From positions 157,029 to 221,028 of the forward strand of contig PBFW01000009.1 in NCBI GenBank assembly GCA_002719955.1: a DNA stretch of 64,000 bases. Reading direction: 5' to 3'. Each line of letters opens with the position of its first letter. Within the stretch, counting starts at the first letter, position 1. The notes under the pieces were generated by a model. It saw only the letters and a list, made by a program, of their open reading frames with translations, ran no database searches and had not been told where the DNA came from. The DNA comes from Deltaproteobacteria bacterium (GTDB lineage Bacteria; Myxococcota_A; UBA9160; UBA4427). Both the position numbers and the translations under genes were made by a program. Positions 17,106 to 26,179 of this stretch are shown piece by piece.

Positions 17106-18761
17106 ATGCCCGAAAAGCCCCTCCACGGCGGCAAACTCGCCGCTAAGGCCCTGAAGGAGGCGGGCGTCGAGATCGTCTTTACGCTCGCCGGCGGCCATAT
17201 CATGCCCCTCTATGATGGCTGTATCGACGAGGGCATCAAGGTCGTCGACGTTCGACACGAACAGGCCGCCGTGCACGCGGCCGACGCCTGGGCGCGTTGT
17301 AACCCGGGTCAGATCGGTGTCGCGGTGGTTACCGCCGGCCCCGGCGTGACCGACGGCGTGACGGGAATTGCCAATGCCTGGCGCGCGAATTCCCCGATCC
17401 TCGTGATCGGTGGGCAGGGCCCCTTCGCAGATCTACGCCGTGGCTCGCTCCAGGAGATGGATCATCTCGGTGTCGTCCGTCCGATCACGAAATACTGCGA
17501 CGCGATCTATGAGACGAAGCGAATTCCCGAATATATCGAGCTCGGCATCCGGCACGCCGTTTCGGGCGTCCCCGGCCCCAGTTATCTCGAGATCCCCATG
17601 GATATCTTCATGGGGAGCGTTGAGGAAGAAGTCGCGATCCCGAAGATCCGCACGAACCCGCCGCGTCTCTCACCGGACCGCGAGGAGGTCCGCAAGGCGA
17701 TCGATGTGCTTCGCGACGCCGAGCGACCGATGTTGATGGCCGGAACGAGTGTGAAGTGGTCACATGCCTCGGGCGATATGAATCGGTTCATCTCCGAGAC
17801 CCATATTCCCACCTACACCAATGGCATGGGCCGCGGCAGCGTTTCCCCAGATTCTCCGGAATTCCTGAACCGCTCGCGGCGCGCTGCGCTCGCAAAGATC
17901 GACGTGATCATCCTGGCGGGCACGCTTCTCGACTTCAGGATGCGTTTCGGGCAGACGATCCCCGCGGATGCGAAGATCATTCAGCTGGACATGGAAGCGA
18001 CCCTGATCGGGCAGAACCGACAGGCCGACGTCCCCCTGGTCGGCAATCTCGCCTGCTCCTTCGATGCCCTCCTCGAGGAGATGAAGAGCCAGGGGATTCA
18101 GTTTGACTTCTCTTCCTGGCGCGATGAACTGCGCGGGATCGAGAACGAAGCGGAAGCCAAGGTCGAGGCGAATCTCAACAGCGATGAGGTTCCGATCGAT
18201 CCCCAGCGCATGTGTCGCGAGGTGCGCGACTGGCTCGCCGACCTCGAGGGCGACCCGATCGTGATCGGTGACGGTGGCGACATCGTCGCGACCGCCGCGA
18301 AGATCATTCCCGTGTGCAGCGAAGGGGCCTGGATGGATCCGGGCCCGCTCGGGACCCTCGGCGTCGGGATGCCCTTCGCCCTGGCCGCGAAGCTGGCGCA
18401 TCCGGATCGACCGGTCGTGATCGTCTATGGCGATGGTTCCTTCGGCTTCAATGGAATGGAGTACGACACCGCCGTGCGGTTCGGCCTTCCGATCATCGGC
18501 ATCGTCGGGAACGACGGGGCCTGGGGGCAGATGATGCGACCCCAGGGAGCGCTCTACGGCTGGGATCGGCTCCAGGGTGTGCTGCTCAATCGCAGCCGTT
18601 ACGACAAGGTCGTCGAAGCGTTGGGCGGTCATGGTGAGTACGTGACCGAGCCCGACGCGTTGCGACCGGCGCTTGCGCGCGCCGTAGCTTCGGGTCTGCC
18701 GGCGCTCATCAATGTCGAGATCCGACAGGATCGTGAATTCGGTGGTGGGATCTATGTCTGA
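17106..18761 (+). CDS. Thiamine-diphosphate-dependent lyase/decarboxylase (acetolactate synthase/2-hydroxyacyl-CoA lyase-like)
   Basis: The 551-residue product has the three-domain ThDP fold. The Pyr domain contains the activating glutamate E52 in VRHEQAAVHAADAWAR and the AGPGVTDGVTGIANAW loop; the middle domain has PMLMAGTSVKWS; the PP domain has the Mg-ThDP motif VYGDGSFGFNGMEYDTAVRFG ending at GNDGAWG. LRRGSLQEMDH replaces the QEVD region of acetolactate synthases, and the short C-terminus is more like oxalyl-CoA decarboxylase and 2-hydroxyacyl-CoA lyase. No small regulatory subunit gene is nearby, which argues against branched-chain amino-acid synthesis. Substrate assignment is inference. 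Confidence 0.85.
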   Translation: MPEKPLHGGKLAAKALKEAGVEIVFTLAGGHIMPLYDGCIDEGIKVVDVRHEQAAVHAADAWARCNPGQIGVAVVTAGPGVTDGVTGIANAWRANSPILVIGGQGPFADLRRGSLQEMDHLGVVRPITKYCDAIYETKRIPEYIELGIRHAVSGVPGPSYLEIPMDIFMGSVEEEVAIPKIRTNPPRLSPDREEVRKAIDVLRDAERPMLMAGTSVKWSHASGDMNRFISETHIPTYTNGMGRGSVSPDSPEFLNRSRRAALAKIDVIILAGTLLDFRMRFGQTIPADAKIIQLDMEATLIGQNRQADVPLVGNLACSFDALLEEMKSQGIQFDFSSWRDELRGIENEAEAKVEANLNSDEVPIDPQRMCREVRDWLADLEGDPIVIGDGGDIVATAAKIIPVCSEGAWMDPGPLGTLGVGMPFALAAKLAHPDRPVVIVYGDGSFGFNGMEYDTAVRFGLPIIGIVGNDGAWGQMMRPQGALYGWDRLQGVLLNRSRYDKVVEALGGHGEYVTEPDALRPALARAVASGLPALINVEIRQDREFGGGIYV

Positions 18762-18836
18762 CGGGTCGGAGCCATATGGTTCGGCTCGGCCTGAGGCATC
18801 GATGGTTCGGCCGCTGGTGTAGCCGAGGGGTGAGGG

Positions 18837-21770
18837 TTGGAATTTTTGGTCGAGCGCCGTGATCCCGCGACACTGGGGCTGGCGCTCGACGCGCTCCGGC
18901 CCTGGCTGACTGCGCTCGGGCCCGTGGCCGTCGTCGACCTGGAGACGACCGGGCTGCCGGATCGTCGTTCCACCGAGATCATCGAGATCGGATTGCTTCT
19001 GCTCGACGCGGAGGAAGAGACGGTCGGGGTCGTGTCGACGCTCGCGCGTCCCAGTCGCCCGATCCCGTCGCACGTCCGTCGACTGACCGGGCTCACCGAC
19101 GACGATTTCGCGGCGGCGCCGCGCATGATCCAGGTCCGTGACACGATCCGCTCGCTGCTCGAAGGACGCGTGCTGATCGCCCATCAGGTGAATTTCGAAC
19201 GTAGTTTTCTGCGTCGCGACGTCGACTCGTCGCTCGGGACTGCGCTCTATCTCGACACACAGGACATCCTGTCGCTGACACATCCGGACGCGCCGGATCA
19301 GCGACTCGAGACCTTCACGCAAATGCTCCTCGGGCGCGAGGAGAAGCACCGCGCCCTCGACGATGCGATCGATACTGCATGTGTGCTCGGCCGGATCGCT
19401 ACCGGCGCGCGGGCGCGCGAATCGCGTTATGTCGAGGCCCGAAGGATCCTCGATCGTCATCTCGAAGACTCGCCCTGGCGGGCATTGCTCCTCGAGCCGT
19501 CGGCACGGATGGCTCCCGAGGTCGATTTTGATTTCGTCGCGTTCTCAAAGAAAGAGGCGAACCGGGGCAACGGAGGCGAAGCGGCGACCGAGTCGGAGGG
19601 GCGATTTCTCGAGATTGGCCCCAGCGATGAAGAACCCGTGCCCTTCGAGATGGAGGCGATCCTCGACGCGCTCGGGGACGCCCAAAGGGGGGAGCGCCAT
19701 TTCCCCGGATATCGCGTGCGTGAGGAACAGCTGGCACTCGCCCGGGAATTTGTTCACGTCTTCTCGGAGGGTGGCGTCGCGAAGCTCGAGGGCGGGACCG
19801 GCGTCGGTAAATCGCTCGCCTATCTGGCGGCTGCCATCCCCTTCGCGGTGTCGCGGGCGAGGGCGGGAGCGAAGGAGCCGGTCGTGTTGTCTACGCGGAC
19901 GAAGCTTCTCCAGGACCAGCTGCTTCGAAAGGATATCGCGGCGGCTGCACGCTTTCTCGGTTACCCCGAACTTCGCGCCCTTTCGATCAAAGGGCGCGCG
20001 AATTACGTATGTGAGCGTCGCCTCCTGGCTTCTCTGAGTGAGGGGCGGGATCCGGCTCTTCTCGACGATCTGAAGATGGATTATGCGCTGCTCGAGGCGT
20101 GTGCCCGGATTCGACCTCATGGCGAGGTGGGCACGGTTCCCCCGGCGCTTTTGCGGCGTCATCCGAGACTGCGCGATCTCCTGCGTGGGAGCGTTGCGGC
20201 ACGTGCCGAACAGTGTTCCAGAGAACAGTGCGGGCACGAAAAACGATGCCCCTTCGGTCGCCATCGGAGTTCTCTCGGTCGGGCTCATCTGGTGGTGGCC
20301 AATCATGATCTCCTGCTGAGGTGGCCGCCGGATTATCCGAGCTTTTCGCATGTCGTGATGGACGAGGGGCATGAGGTGGGTGGCGTGGCCGAGGATGTCT
20401 ACGCGCTACGGGTTCGTCCAGAGGATGTCGCGGAGCGGCTCGATGAGCTCTTCGGGGCACCGATTCGTCGCGGGCAGAGACGTTATGCAAGTACCGGTCT
20501 CGTGGCGCAGCCGGAGAGCCGCGGTGACCAAACAGCTCTGCGGCAGAACCGCCGCGACCTGATGCTGGAGTTGGTCGGGTTGGGAAGGACGATCGCCGAC
20601 GATTCGGATGCGTTCGGCGGCGTGGAGCTTCCGGTGGAAGCGGGGAAAAAATTCCCGACGGCGGCCGCGCTATCGGAGAGTGCGGCGATTCGCCTCGAGG
20701 CGATCGCGGCGCACGCTATGCGAGAGGGGCCCGCAAAGCGGGTCGTTTCGGGTGAGGACAGGGACGGTCTGCCGACCCGGCCGGAGCGGGATCTAGAGGG
20801 CGAGGAGGAAGCGGAGAGGTCGATCGGGGCCCATGTCGAAGCGATATTGGGTGCTGCCCATGGGCTGAGAACGGCGTTCGGTCCAGAGAACGATGAATAT
20901 GTGGGTGCCTTCGAGGGGCTGGAGAGTCCCTTTGATCGCTGGTCGCTCGTCCTGCGGCCGGTCGCGCCCGGGGAAGCGTTTCGGCGAGAGTTCCTGGGTC
21001 GCGTCGAGGGTCTGGCGGTGGTGTCGGCCACCCTCTTCGTGGGCGGCGACGACCACGCCGCACTCGGCGAAGTGGGTCTCGCCGGGCGCGAGGTCGAAGA
21101 GAGCTGGAGCCATGCGGTGGGTTCGCCCTTTCCCTATGCGAGTTCGATGCGGGTGGTGGCGATCGAGCACGGTTCGGATCTCGTCGAGGAGACCGCGCAG
21201 ACGCTCGCGATCCTGGCGCAGCGGCTGCGCGGACGGACCCTCGGGCTCTTTACGAGCCTGGCGCGGATGCGAGACACTGCGGATCGCTTGAGCCAGCTGC
21301 TCGGGGGGGAAGGGATCGAGGTCCTGCTGCCGCGGCGTTCGAGCGATGATCCTGGAGCGCTCGTCGATCGTTTTCGGAAAGCCAGGGGGGGCGCCGTCCT
21401 GTTGGGGGCGCGGCGCTTCTGGCAGGGGATCGACGTCCGGGGTGATGACCTCCAGGCGGTCGTGATCGAGAAGCTACCCTTCGACGTCCCGACGGAGCTT
21501 CGGCGTCGCCGGGACGACCGGCTGCGCACGCTGGGCGAGGATCCGTTCAGCCGGGCTTCGCTCGGCCGGATGCTGCTGCATCTGAAGCAGATGTCGGGTC
21601 GGTTGATTCGCAGTGAAGAGGATCGGGGCGTCGTGGTCATCGTCGATGCGCGCCACGATCGAGGCTATTTTCGGCGGCTGCCGGACGCTTTCCCCAAAGG
21701 GACGAAAATCGAGATCATCGCGCGGGAGGATCTCTCCCGGATCGCTGACGAACTCAAGCTGGGAGAATAA
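18837..21770 (+). CDS. dinG: DnaQ-like exonuclease fused to DinG/XPD-type Fe-S helicase
   Basis: The 977-residue protein is started at TTG 18837 (GAGGGGTGAGG upstream). Residues 30-190 are a DEDDh exonuclease: VVDLETTGL, LIAHQVNFERSFL and HRALDDAIDTACVLG. The helicase follows with Walker A EGGTGVGKSLAYLAA, an Fe-S cluster set of four cysteines (NYVCERR, EQCSREQCGHEKRCPF), a DEGH box in HVVMDEGHE where DEAH is usual, and C-terminal motifs LGLFTSLARMRD, LLGARRFWQGIDVRG and QMSGRLIRSEEDRG. The fusion is the form known from Gram-positive DinG and from many deltaproteobacteria. A DNA-repair role at D- or R-loops is expected. Confidence 0.92.
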   Translation: MEFLVERRDPATLGLALDALRPWLTALGPVAVVDLETTGLPDRRSTEIIEIGLLLLDAEEETVGVVSTLARPSRPIPSHVRRLTGLTDDDFAAAPRMIQVRDTIRSLLEGRVLIAHQVNFERSFLRRDVDSSLGTALYLDTQDILSLTHPDAPDQRLETFTQMLLGREEKHRALDDAIDTACVLGRIATGARARESRYVEARRILDRHLEDSPWRALLLEPSARMAPEVDFDFVAFSKKEANRGNGGEAATESEGRFLEIGPSDEEPVPFEMEAILDALGDAQRGERHFPGYRVREEQLALAREFVHVFSEGGVAKLEGGTGVGKSLAYLAAAIPFAVSRARAGAKEPVVLSTRTKLLQDQLLRKDIAAAARFLGYPELRALSIKGRANYVCERRLLASLSEGRDPALLDDLKMDYALLEACARIRPHGEVGTVPPALLRRHPRLRDLLRGSVAARAEQCSREQCGHEKRCPFGRHRSSLGRAHLVVANHDLLLRWPPDYPSFSHVVMDEGHEVGGVAEDVYALRVRPEDVAERLDELFGAPIRRGQRRYASTGLVAQPESRGDQTALRQNRRDLMLELVGLGRTIADDSDAFGGVELPVEAGKKFPTAAALSESAAIRLEAIAAHAMREGPAKRVVSGEDRDGLPTRPERDLEGEEEAERSIGAHVEAILGAAHGLRTAFGPENDEYVGAFEGLESPFDRWSLVLRPVAPGEAFRREFLGRVEGLAVVSATLFVGGDDHAALGEVGLAGREVEESWSHAVGSPFPYASSMRVVAIEHGSDLVEETAQTLAILAQRLRGRTLGLFTSLARMRDTADRLSQLLGGEGIEVLLPRRSSDDPGALVDRFRKARGGAVLLGARRFWQGIDVRGDDLQAVVIEKLPFDVPTELRRRRDDRLRTLGEDPFSRASLGRMLLHLKQMSGRLIRSEEDRGVVVIVDARHDRGYFRRLPDAFPKGTKIEIIAREDLSRIADELKLGE

Positions 21771-22208
21771 CACCACGGTTTACGTCTCGTGGATTCGGCG
21801 CGAAGCGAGATGCAACCGGGCCGGGGTCGGGACCGATGGATGGGTGTCGATGAGTGGTCATATCGACCCCTGTGGCGTCTCGATTCCGAGAATTTGCGAG
21901 AGATTTGCAGTTCACGATGCAATCCCCCGCTACTTTTCCCAATCGGATCCAGTCTTCTCGGTCTCGCGCCGAGGCTCGGGATCCCGTGTCGCAGCCAGCT
22001 CGCCTCGCTCCATCCTTGGGTGGCTTCTTCCGGAGGGGAGTGGGCTGACTTCACCCCTATGGCTGCGGCTCGTGATCGAGCCAATCGTGCATTCGCCGGA
22101 ACACCGAATGCGGAGATGCCGAGCGCGTAGAGTACACGACGAGACAGGATCTGTGGGGCTGAGAACCGACCCTTCGTCTGATCGGGCGGCGAGTCGAAGG
22201 AATCGAAG
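21771..22208. other. Upstream region of the fatty-acid synthase operon, nothing decisive
   Basis: This 438-base gap separates the helicase stop from the first gene of the lipid operon and should contain its promoter. A weak inverted pair CCACG/CGTGG lies at 21773-21792 just after the dinG stop. No consensus promoter, riboswitch or short gene is convincing. Confidence 0.45.
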
Positions 22209-23183
22209 TTGGGCACGAACGAATCGGCACCGGGATTTCCGAAGAACGAATGGGCGCTGATCCTGGGTGGGTCGAGCGGCTTTGGTCTCGCGACCAGCCG
22301 GCGCCTCGCCCGCGCGGGACTGAATATTCTGATCGTCCACCGTGACCGCCGCGCAGCCATGAAAGAGATCCAGCCCCGTTTCGACGAGCTGGCGGAAATC
22401 GCACAGGAGAAGGGATGTGGTTTCCATACGTGGAACGCCGACGCGATCTCCTCCAGCAAGCGATCCGAAACACTCGGCGAGATCGCTCGGACCGTCGGTT
22501 CCGAGGGCCGTATTCGCGTGCTCCTCCACTCAATCGCGTTCGGGAACCTGAAGCTGATCGCGCCCGAGCGGGTCGAAGCGCGCTCCGCCGCCGCGAATCT
22601 GGCCCACCGCCTCGGGATCGATGCCGAAAAATTGACGGAGGTCGCGGATGAACTCTTTGCGGCGGGTGAAGACGGGCTCCACCCGCTGACGAGCCAGCCA
22701 GTCTATCCCGAGACTTCCTACCTCGATGAGGAAGATTTCGGCCGTACAATTCTGGCGATGGGAACGAGTTTGCTGGGTTGGACCCAGGAACTCTTCGGGC
22801 GCGGGCTCTTTGCAAAGGACGCGCGGATCTTTGGACTGACCAGCGAAGGCAACGAAGTCGCTTGGAAGGGGTATGCCGCCGTCTCAGCGGCTAAGGTTTC
22901 GCTCGAAGCGCTCGCTCGATCGATCGCCCTCGAGTTCGGCCCCTACGGAATCCGGTGTAACGTCATCCAGGCCGGCGTGACGAATACGCCCGCGTTGCGT
23001 GCGATTCCGGGAAGCGATCAACTCAAGAGTCAGGCCCTGCTGCGCAATCCGGGAGGTCGCCTAACGACACCCGAAGATGTCGCAGGCGTGATCTTCCTTC
23101 TCTCGCAGGATGAAGCGAGTTGGATCAATGGTGAAGTGATCCGTGTGGACGGCGGAGAGCATATTTCCGGGTCGACCAGGTAG
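22209..23183 (+). CDS. FabI-like enoyl-ACP reductase (divergent SDR)
   Basis: The 324-residue product is expected to reduce the trans-2-enoyl-ACP in the last step of each elongation cycle. The start is TTG 22209 behind GAAGGAATCGAAG. Motifs are ILGGSSGFGLATSRRLA for cofactor and, importantly, Y222-x6-K229 in GYAAVSAAKVSLEALA, the FabI-type spacing rather than the YxxxK of classical SDRs, with AMGTSLLGW before it. It ends with INGEVIRVDGGEH. It is longer than FabI (about 260), mostly through an insertion around residues 120-180 that includes TSQPVYPETSYLDEEDFG. First gene of the synthase run. Confidence 0.82.
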   Translation: MGTNESAPGFPKNEWALILGGSSGFGLATSRRLARAGLNILIVHRDRRAAMKEIQPRFDELAEIAQEKGCGFHTWNADAISSSKRSETLGEIARTVGSEGRIRVLLHSIAFGNLKLIAPERVEARSAAANLAHRLGIDAEKLTEVADELFAAGEDGLHPLTSQPVYPETSYLDEEDFGRTILAMGTSLLGWTQELFGRGLFAKDARIFGLTSEGNEVAWKGYAAVSAAKVSLEALARSIALEFGPYGIRCNVIQAGVTNTPALRAIPGSDQLKSQALLRNPGGRLTTPEDVAGVIFLLSQDEASWINGEVIRVDGGEHISGSTR

Positions 23184-23228
23184 GTCGCGATCGACCCGTC
23201 CATCGAGGGCGTCCAGTTATACTCAGGT

Positions 23229-23248
23229 CCGCCAGACATCACTGGCGG
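23229..23248. promoter_or_regulatory. Inverted repeat in front of the KAS III gene
   Basis: CCGCCAG (23229-23235) and CTGGCGG (23242-23248) form a perfect 7-base inverted repeat with a six-base spacer. It lies 23 bases before the GTG start and just after a TATACT at 23218-23223 that could be a -10 box, although no good -35 accompanies it. It could be an operator, an RNA hairpin or chance. Confidence 0.4.
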
Positions 23249-23270
23249 TAGGCACGGTGAGGGCACAACA

Positions 23271-24269
23271 GTGGGCTTGAACCTTCTCGGACTGGGACAT
23301 TTCAATCCCGACAACGAGATTACCAATCGATTTCTCGAAGATCTCGACATTGGGACCAATGACGAGTGGATCCTGGAGCGTACGGGTATCCATAGCCGCC
23401 GGACGGCGTTATCGCTCGACTATATCCGTGAGACGAGGAACGCAGACCCGCGCGGTGCGATCGAGGCGGCCGAGATTTCGAATGCCCAGATGGGTGCGCG
23501 GGCGGCGGAACTCGCTCTCGAGCGAGCCGGTGTGGCCGTTTCCGATGTAGGCCTGATGCTCGGTGGGGGCTGTGCCCCCAATACAGTCTCGCCAGCGGAG
23601 GCGTGTAATATCGGTGCGGAACTCGGGGTCGAGGCCGCGAGTCTGGACATCAATTCCGCCTGCTCGAGTTTCATTGCGGGCGTGTACATGCTCTCGCTGA
23701 TGGATCCGGCGAAGCTTCCCGAGATCGTCTTGTTGGTGACCGCAGAGCCGATGACGGGCACCGTTCATTATGACGACCGGGCTTCGGCGGTTCTCTGGGG
23801 GGACGGCGCTTTGGCGGCCGTGTTCTCGACGAAGGAACGCGGGCGGGCCGAACTGATCGGGCAGACCTTTCGCAGCGATCCGGGCGGCCACGACAAGGTC
23901 GTGGTTCCCCGACTCGGGCACTTTCGGCAGGAAGGGCGCACGGTCCAGACATTCGCGATCCGCAAGACATCGGATCTCTATCGGGAGATGCGGGAACGTT
24001 TCGTCGAAGAGGGGCGCAATTTCAATTTCATCGGCCATCAAGCGAACCTGCGGATGCTCGATTCCGTCTGTCGGCGTTGTGAGATTCCGGAAGAACTTCA
24101 CCATTCAAACTGTGAATTTTTCGGAAATACGGCGGGTGCGAGTTCGGGCAGCGTGGTTTCCCAGCTTTGGGACAAATGGACGCCACAGGATGATATCTGC
24201 GTCGTGGGTGTAGGGTCCGGGCTCAGTTGGGGAAGTTATCTGATGCGCTTCCATGACGCTGGAAACTAA
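23271..24269 (+). CDS. 3-oxoacyl-ACP synthase III (KAS III/FabH-like)
   Basis: The 332-residue condensing enzyme has the complete FabH triad: C131 in SACSSFIAG, H256 in FIGHQANLRML and N286 in FFGNTAGASSGS. The N-terminus MGLNLLGLGHFNPDN and NDEWILERTGIHSRR are also family hallmarks. FabH enzymes start chains by condensing an acyl-CoA with malonyl-ACP. GTG 23271 is the start. The presence of its own starter enzyme indicates that the operon can initiate chains, not just extend imported ones. Confidence 0.9.
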   Translation: MGLNLLGLGHFNPDNEITNRFLEDLDIGTNDEWILERTGIHSRRTALSLDYIRETRNADPRGAIEAAEISNAQMGARAAELALERAGVAVSDVGLMLGGGCAPNTVSPAEACNIGAELGVEAASLDINSACSSFIAGVYMLSLMDPAKLPEIVLLVTAEPMTGTVHYDDRASAVLWGDGALAAVFSTKERGRAELIGQTFRSDPGGHDKVVVPRLGHFRQEGRTVQTFAIRKTSDLYREMRERFVEEGRNFNFIGHQANLRMLDSVCRRCEIPEELHHSNCEFFGNTAGASSGSVVSQLWDKWTPQDDICVVGVGSGLSWGSYLMRFHDAGN

Positions 24270-24367
24270 CGTGTAATTTCGGGATGGGAATCGCGGACCT
24301 CCACGATTTCGAATGTCCTCTGAACTGGGATGACCCCAGGGCGAAAGCCGGGAACGACTGAACGAGT

Positions 24368-24961
24368 ATGCTGACCCACGATGAGTTCAAGAGCCGCGAT
24401 CACTTCGACCAGGCGGAGCTTCTTGCTTTTGGCTACGGGCGCCTGATCAAGGATCCGCCGGAAGCTTTTCGAGCGCGTCTGCCCGTGCCTCCGATGTTGA
24501 TGCTCGACCGGGTCGAACATATCAGTAGCGACAAGAGCCGCGGCAAGATCAGTGCTTCGAGGGATGTCCACCTCGACGATTGGTTCTTCCACTGTCATTT
24601 TCTGGGTGACCCCGTACAGCCCGGCTGCCTGGGTCTAGACGGCGTCTGGCAGCTGCTCGGTTTCTACTGCAATTGGCGCGGCGGGGTTGGGGCGGGTCGT
24701 GCGTTGGGCTGCGGAGAGGTCGAGTTCTTCGGTCAGATCCGACCCCACGACGGGGTGATGCGATACGAGGTCCAGATCAAGCGATACACGGAGCTCAAAA
24801 AGGCCGGAGCGGCGATGGTGATCGGTGACGCACAGGTCCTGATCGATGATGAGGAGATCTACACGGTGAAGGGGGCACGGGTCGGCCTCTTCCGTGATAT
24901 CGACTATCCGGATTATCCGGAAAAGTCCCAGAATTCGCGTGGCGGAAAGATGGAGCGATGA
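24368..24961 (+). CDS. fabA: FabA-type 3-hydroxyacyl-ACP dehydratase/isomerase
   Basis: The 197-residue product is close to E. coli FabA over its core: PPMLMLDRVEHIS, DDWFFHCHFLGDPVQPGCLG with the catalytic H77, LDGVWQLLGFY with the catalytic D91, and GRALGCGEVEFFGQI. FabA dehydrates and can isomerise trans-2 to cis-3 acyl-ACP, opening a route to unsaturated chains when paired with a FabB-like synthase. It carries about 25 extra residues, mostly at the C-terminus. The stop overlaps the fabG start (ATGA). Confidence 0.92.
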   Translation: MLTHDEFKSRDHFDQAELLAFGYGRLIKDPPEAFRARLPVPPMLMLDRVEHISSDKSRGKISASRDVHLDDWFFHCHFLGDPVQPGCLGLDGVWQLLGFYCNWRGGVGAGRALGCGEVEFFGQIRPHDGVMRYEVQIKRYTELKKAGAAMVIGDAQVLIDDEEIYTVKGARVGLFRDIDYPDYPEKSQNSRGGKMER

Positions 24962-25713
24962 GCGAGGAGAACGACGATCAGCCCGTCGCGCTGGTGACGG
25001 GTGGTGGCACCGGAATCGGGTCGGCCTGTTGTCGTCGCCTGGCGGCGGAGGGATTCCGCGTGGGGATCCACTATCGCTCGAGCGAGGAGAAAGCCGAAAA
25101 ACTCTGTGCCGAACTCGTTTCCTCCTCGGCAGGGGGGGCGTTCACGATCAAGGCCGACCTGATGGATTCCGAGAGTTTGGACGCGCTCGTGAAGGAATTG
25201 AAATCGGCGGCGGGCCGTGTGGACGTGCTCGTGAATAACGCGGGCTACAACGTGAACGCGCCGATGCTGGCGATGAACCTCGACCAATACGACAAGGTCG
25301 CGAGCGTGGCACGCGGGACCTGGTATCTGACGAAGCTGGTGCTTCGGCGCTTCATGATGCGCAAGGGGAGCGGACGCATCATCAACATTTCGAGCGTCGT
25401 CGGTCATACGGGGAACGCCGGACAGATTCCCTACACCATGGTGAAGGCGGGTCTCGATGCGTTCACGAAATCGCTTTCCGCCGAATTGGTGGGTCGCGAT
25501 ATTCTCGTGAACTCGATCGCACCGGGCTTCGTTGCGACGGAAATGACAGATGAATTGCCCGATGAGATTCAAGAGCAGATTCTGGCGAAGGTGCCGCTCG
25601 GTCGCGTGGCGCAGGCAGACGAGATCGCTGATGTCGTGGCCTTCCTGGCTACCCGTGGCAGTTATATTCACGGCAGCGTTCTCCACGTGAATGGGGGCAT
25701 GTATGGCGGCTAA
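24958..25713 (+). CDS. 3-oxoacyl-ACP reductase (FabG-like SDR)
   Basis: A 251-residue SDR with VTGGGTGIGSACCRRLA at the N-terminus, NNAGYN, the serine in INISSVVGH and Y159-x3-K163 in YTMVKAGLDAFTK, followed by NSIAPGFVATEMTDEL. It would reduce the 3-oxoacyl-ACP made by the two synthases using NADPH. It overlaps fabA at its start and the FabZ gene at its end, so the three are translationally coupled. Confidence 0.92.
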   Translation: MSEENDDQPVALVTGGGTGIGSACCRRLAAEGFRVGIHYRSSEEKAEKLCAELVSSSAGGAFTIKADLMDSESLDALVKELKSAAGRVDVLVNNAGYNVNAPMLAMNLDQYDKVASVARGTWYLTKLVLRRFMMRKGSGRIINISSVVGHTGNAGQIPYTMVKAGLDAFTKSLSAELVGRDILVNSIAPGFVATEMTDELPDEIQEQILAKVPLGRVAQADEIADVVAFLATRGSYIHGSVLHVNGGMYGG

Positions 25714-26179
25714 AGAGGTGGCCGGCGATATTCTATCCGGCGAAGAAGTACTGCAGATGGTTCCCCAACAGGAACCCTTTCGATTCATCGATGAGATCCT
25801 GGAACTCGACGAAGAACATATCGTCGCGCATCATACCTTCGACCCCGAAGCGGATTTCTATCGTGGGCATTTCCCGGGCAATCCGATCACGCCCGGCGTG
25901 ATCCTGATCGAGACCGCCGCTCAGGCTGGTGTCGTCGCCTTTGGGATCTATCTTTACGCGCGGGATACCTCGCGCGAGGATGTCGATAAGCTGCTGACGA
26001 TCTTCACTGACTGTAATATCGATTTCTCGGGCACCGTTCGGCCGGGGGATCGCGTCACGACGACGGGGCGGATCAAGTTCTGGCGCCGCAAGAAGCTGCG
26101 AGCGTCTTTCGAAATGAAGCTCGACGATGGCACGGTCGTGTGTTCGGGCGAGTTATCTGGAATGGGAGTGCCGAGATGA
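25703..26179 (+). CDS. FabZ-like 3-hydroxyacyl-ACP dehydratase
   Basis: ATG 25703 (158 residues) lies inside the end of fabG. The active site is complete: H56 in YRGHFPGNPITPGV and E70 in LIETAAQAG, with the FRFIDEI start typical of FabZ. A second dehydratase next to FabA suggests a division of labour between saturated cycles and isomerisation (inference). Its TGA overlaps the ATG of the ketosynthase. Confidence 0.9.
   Translation: MAAKEVAGDILSGEEVLQMVPQQEPFRFIDEILELDEEHIVAHHTFDPEADFYRGHFPGNPITPGVILIETAAQAGVVAFGIYLYARDTSREDVDKLLTIFTDCNIDFSGTVRPGDRVTTTGRIKFWRRKKLRASFEMKLDDGTVVCSGELSGMGVPR

Noticed and set aside
17760-19460. Long minus-strand open frame spanning the ThDP enzyme and dinG
   Set aside because: It crosses two real genes and the gap between them and contains no family motif.
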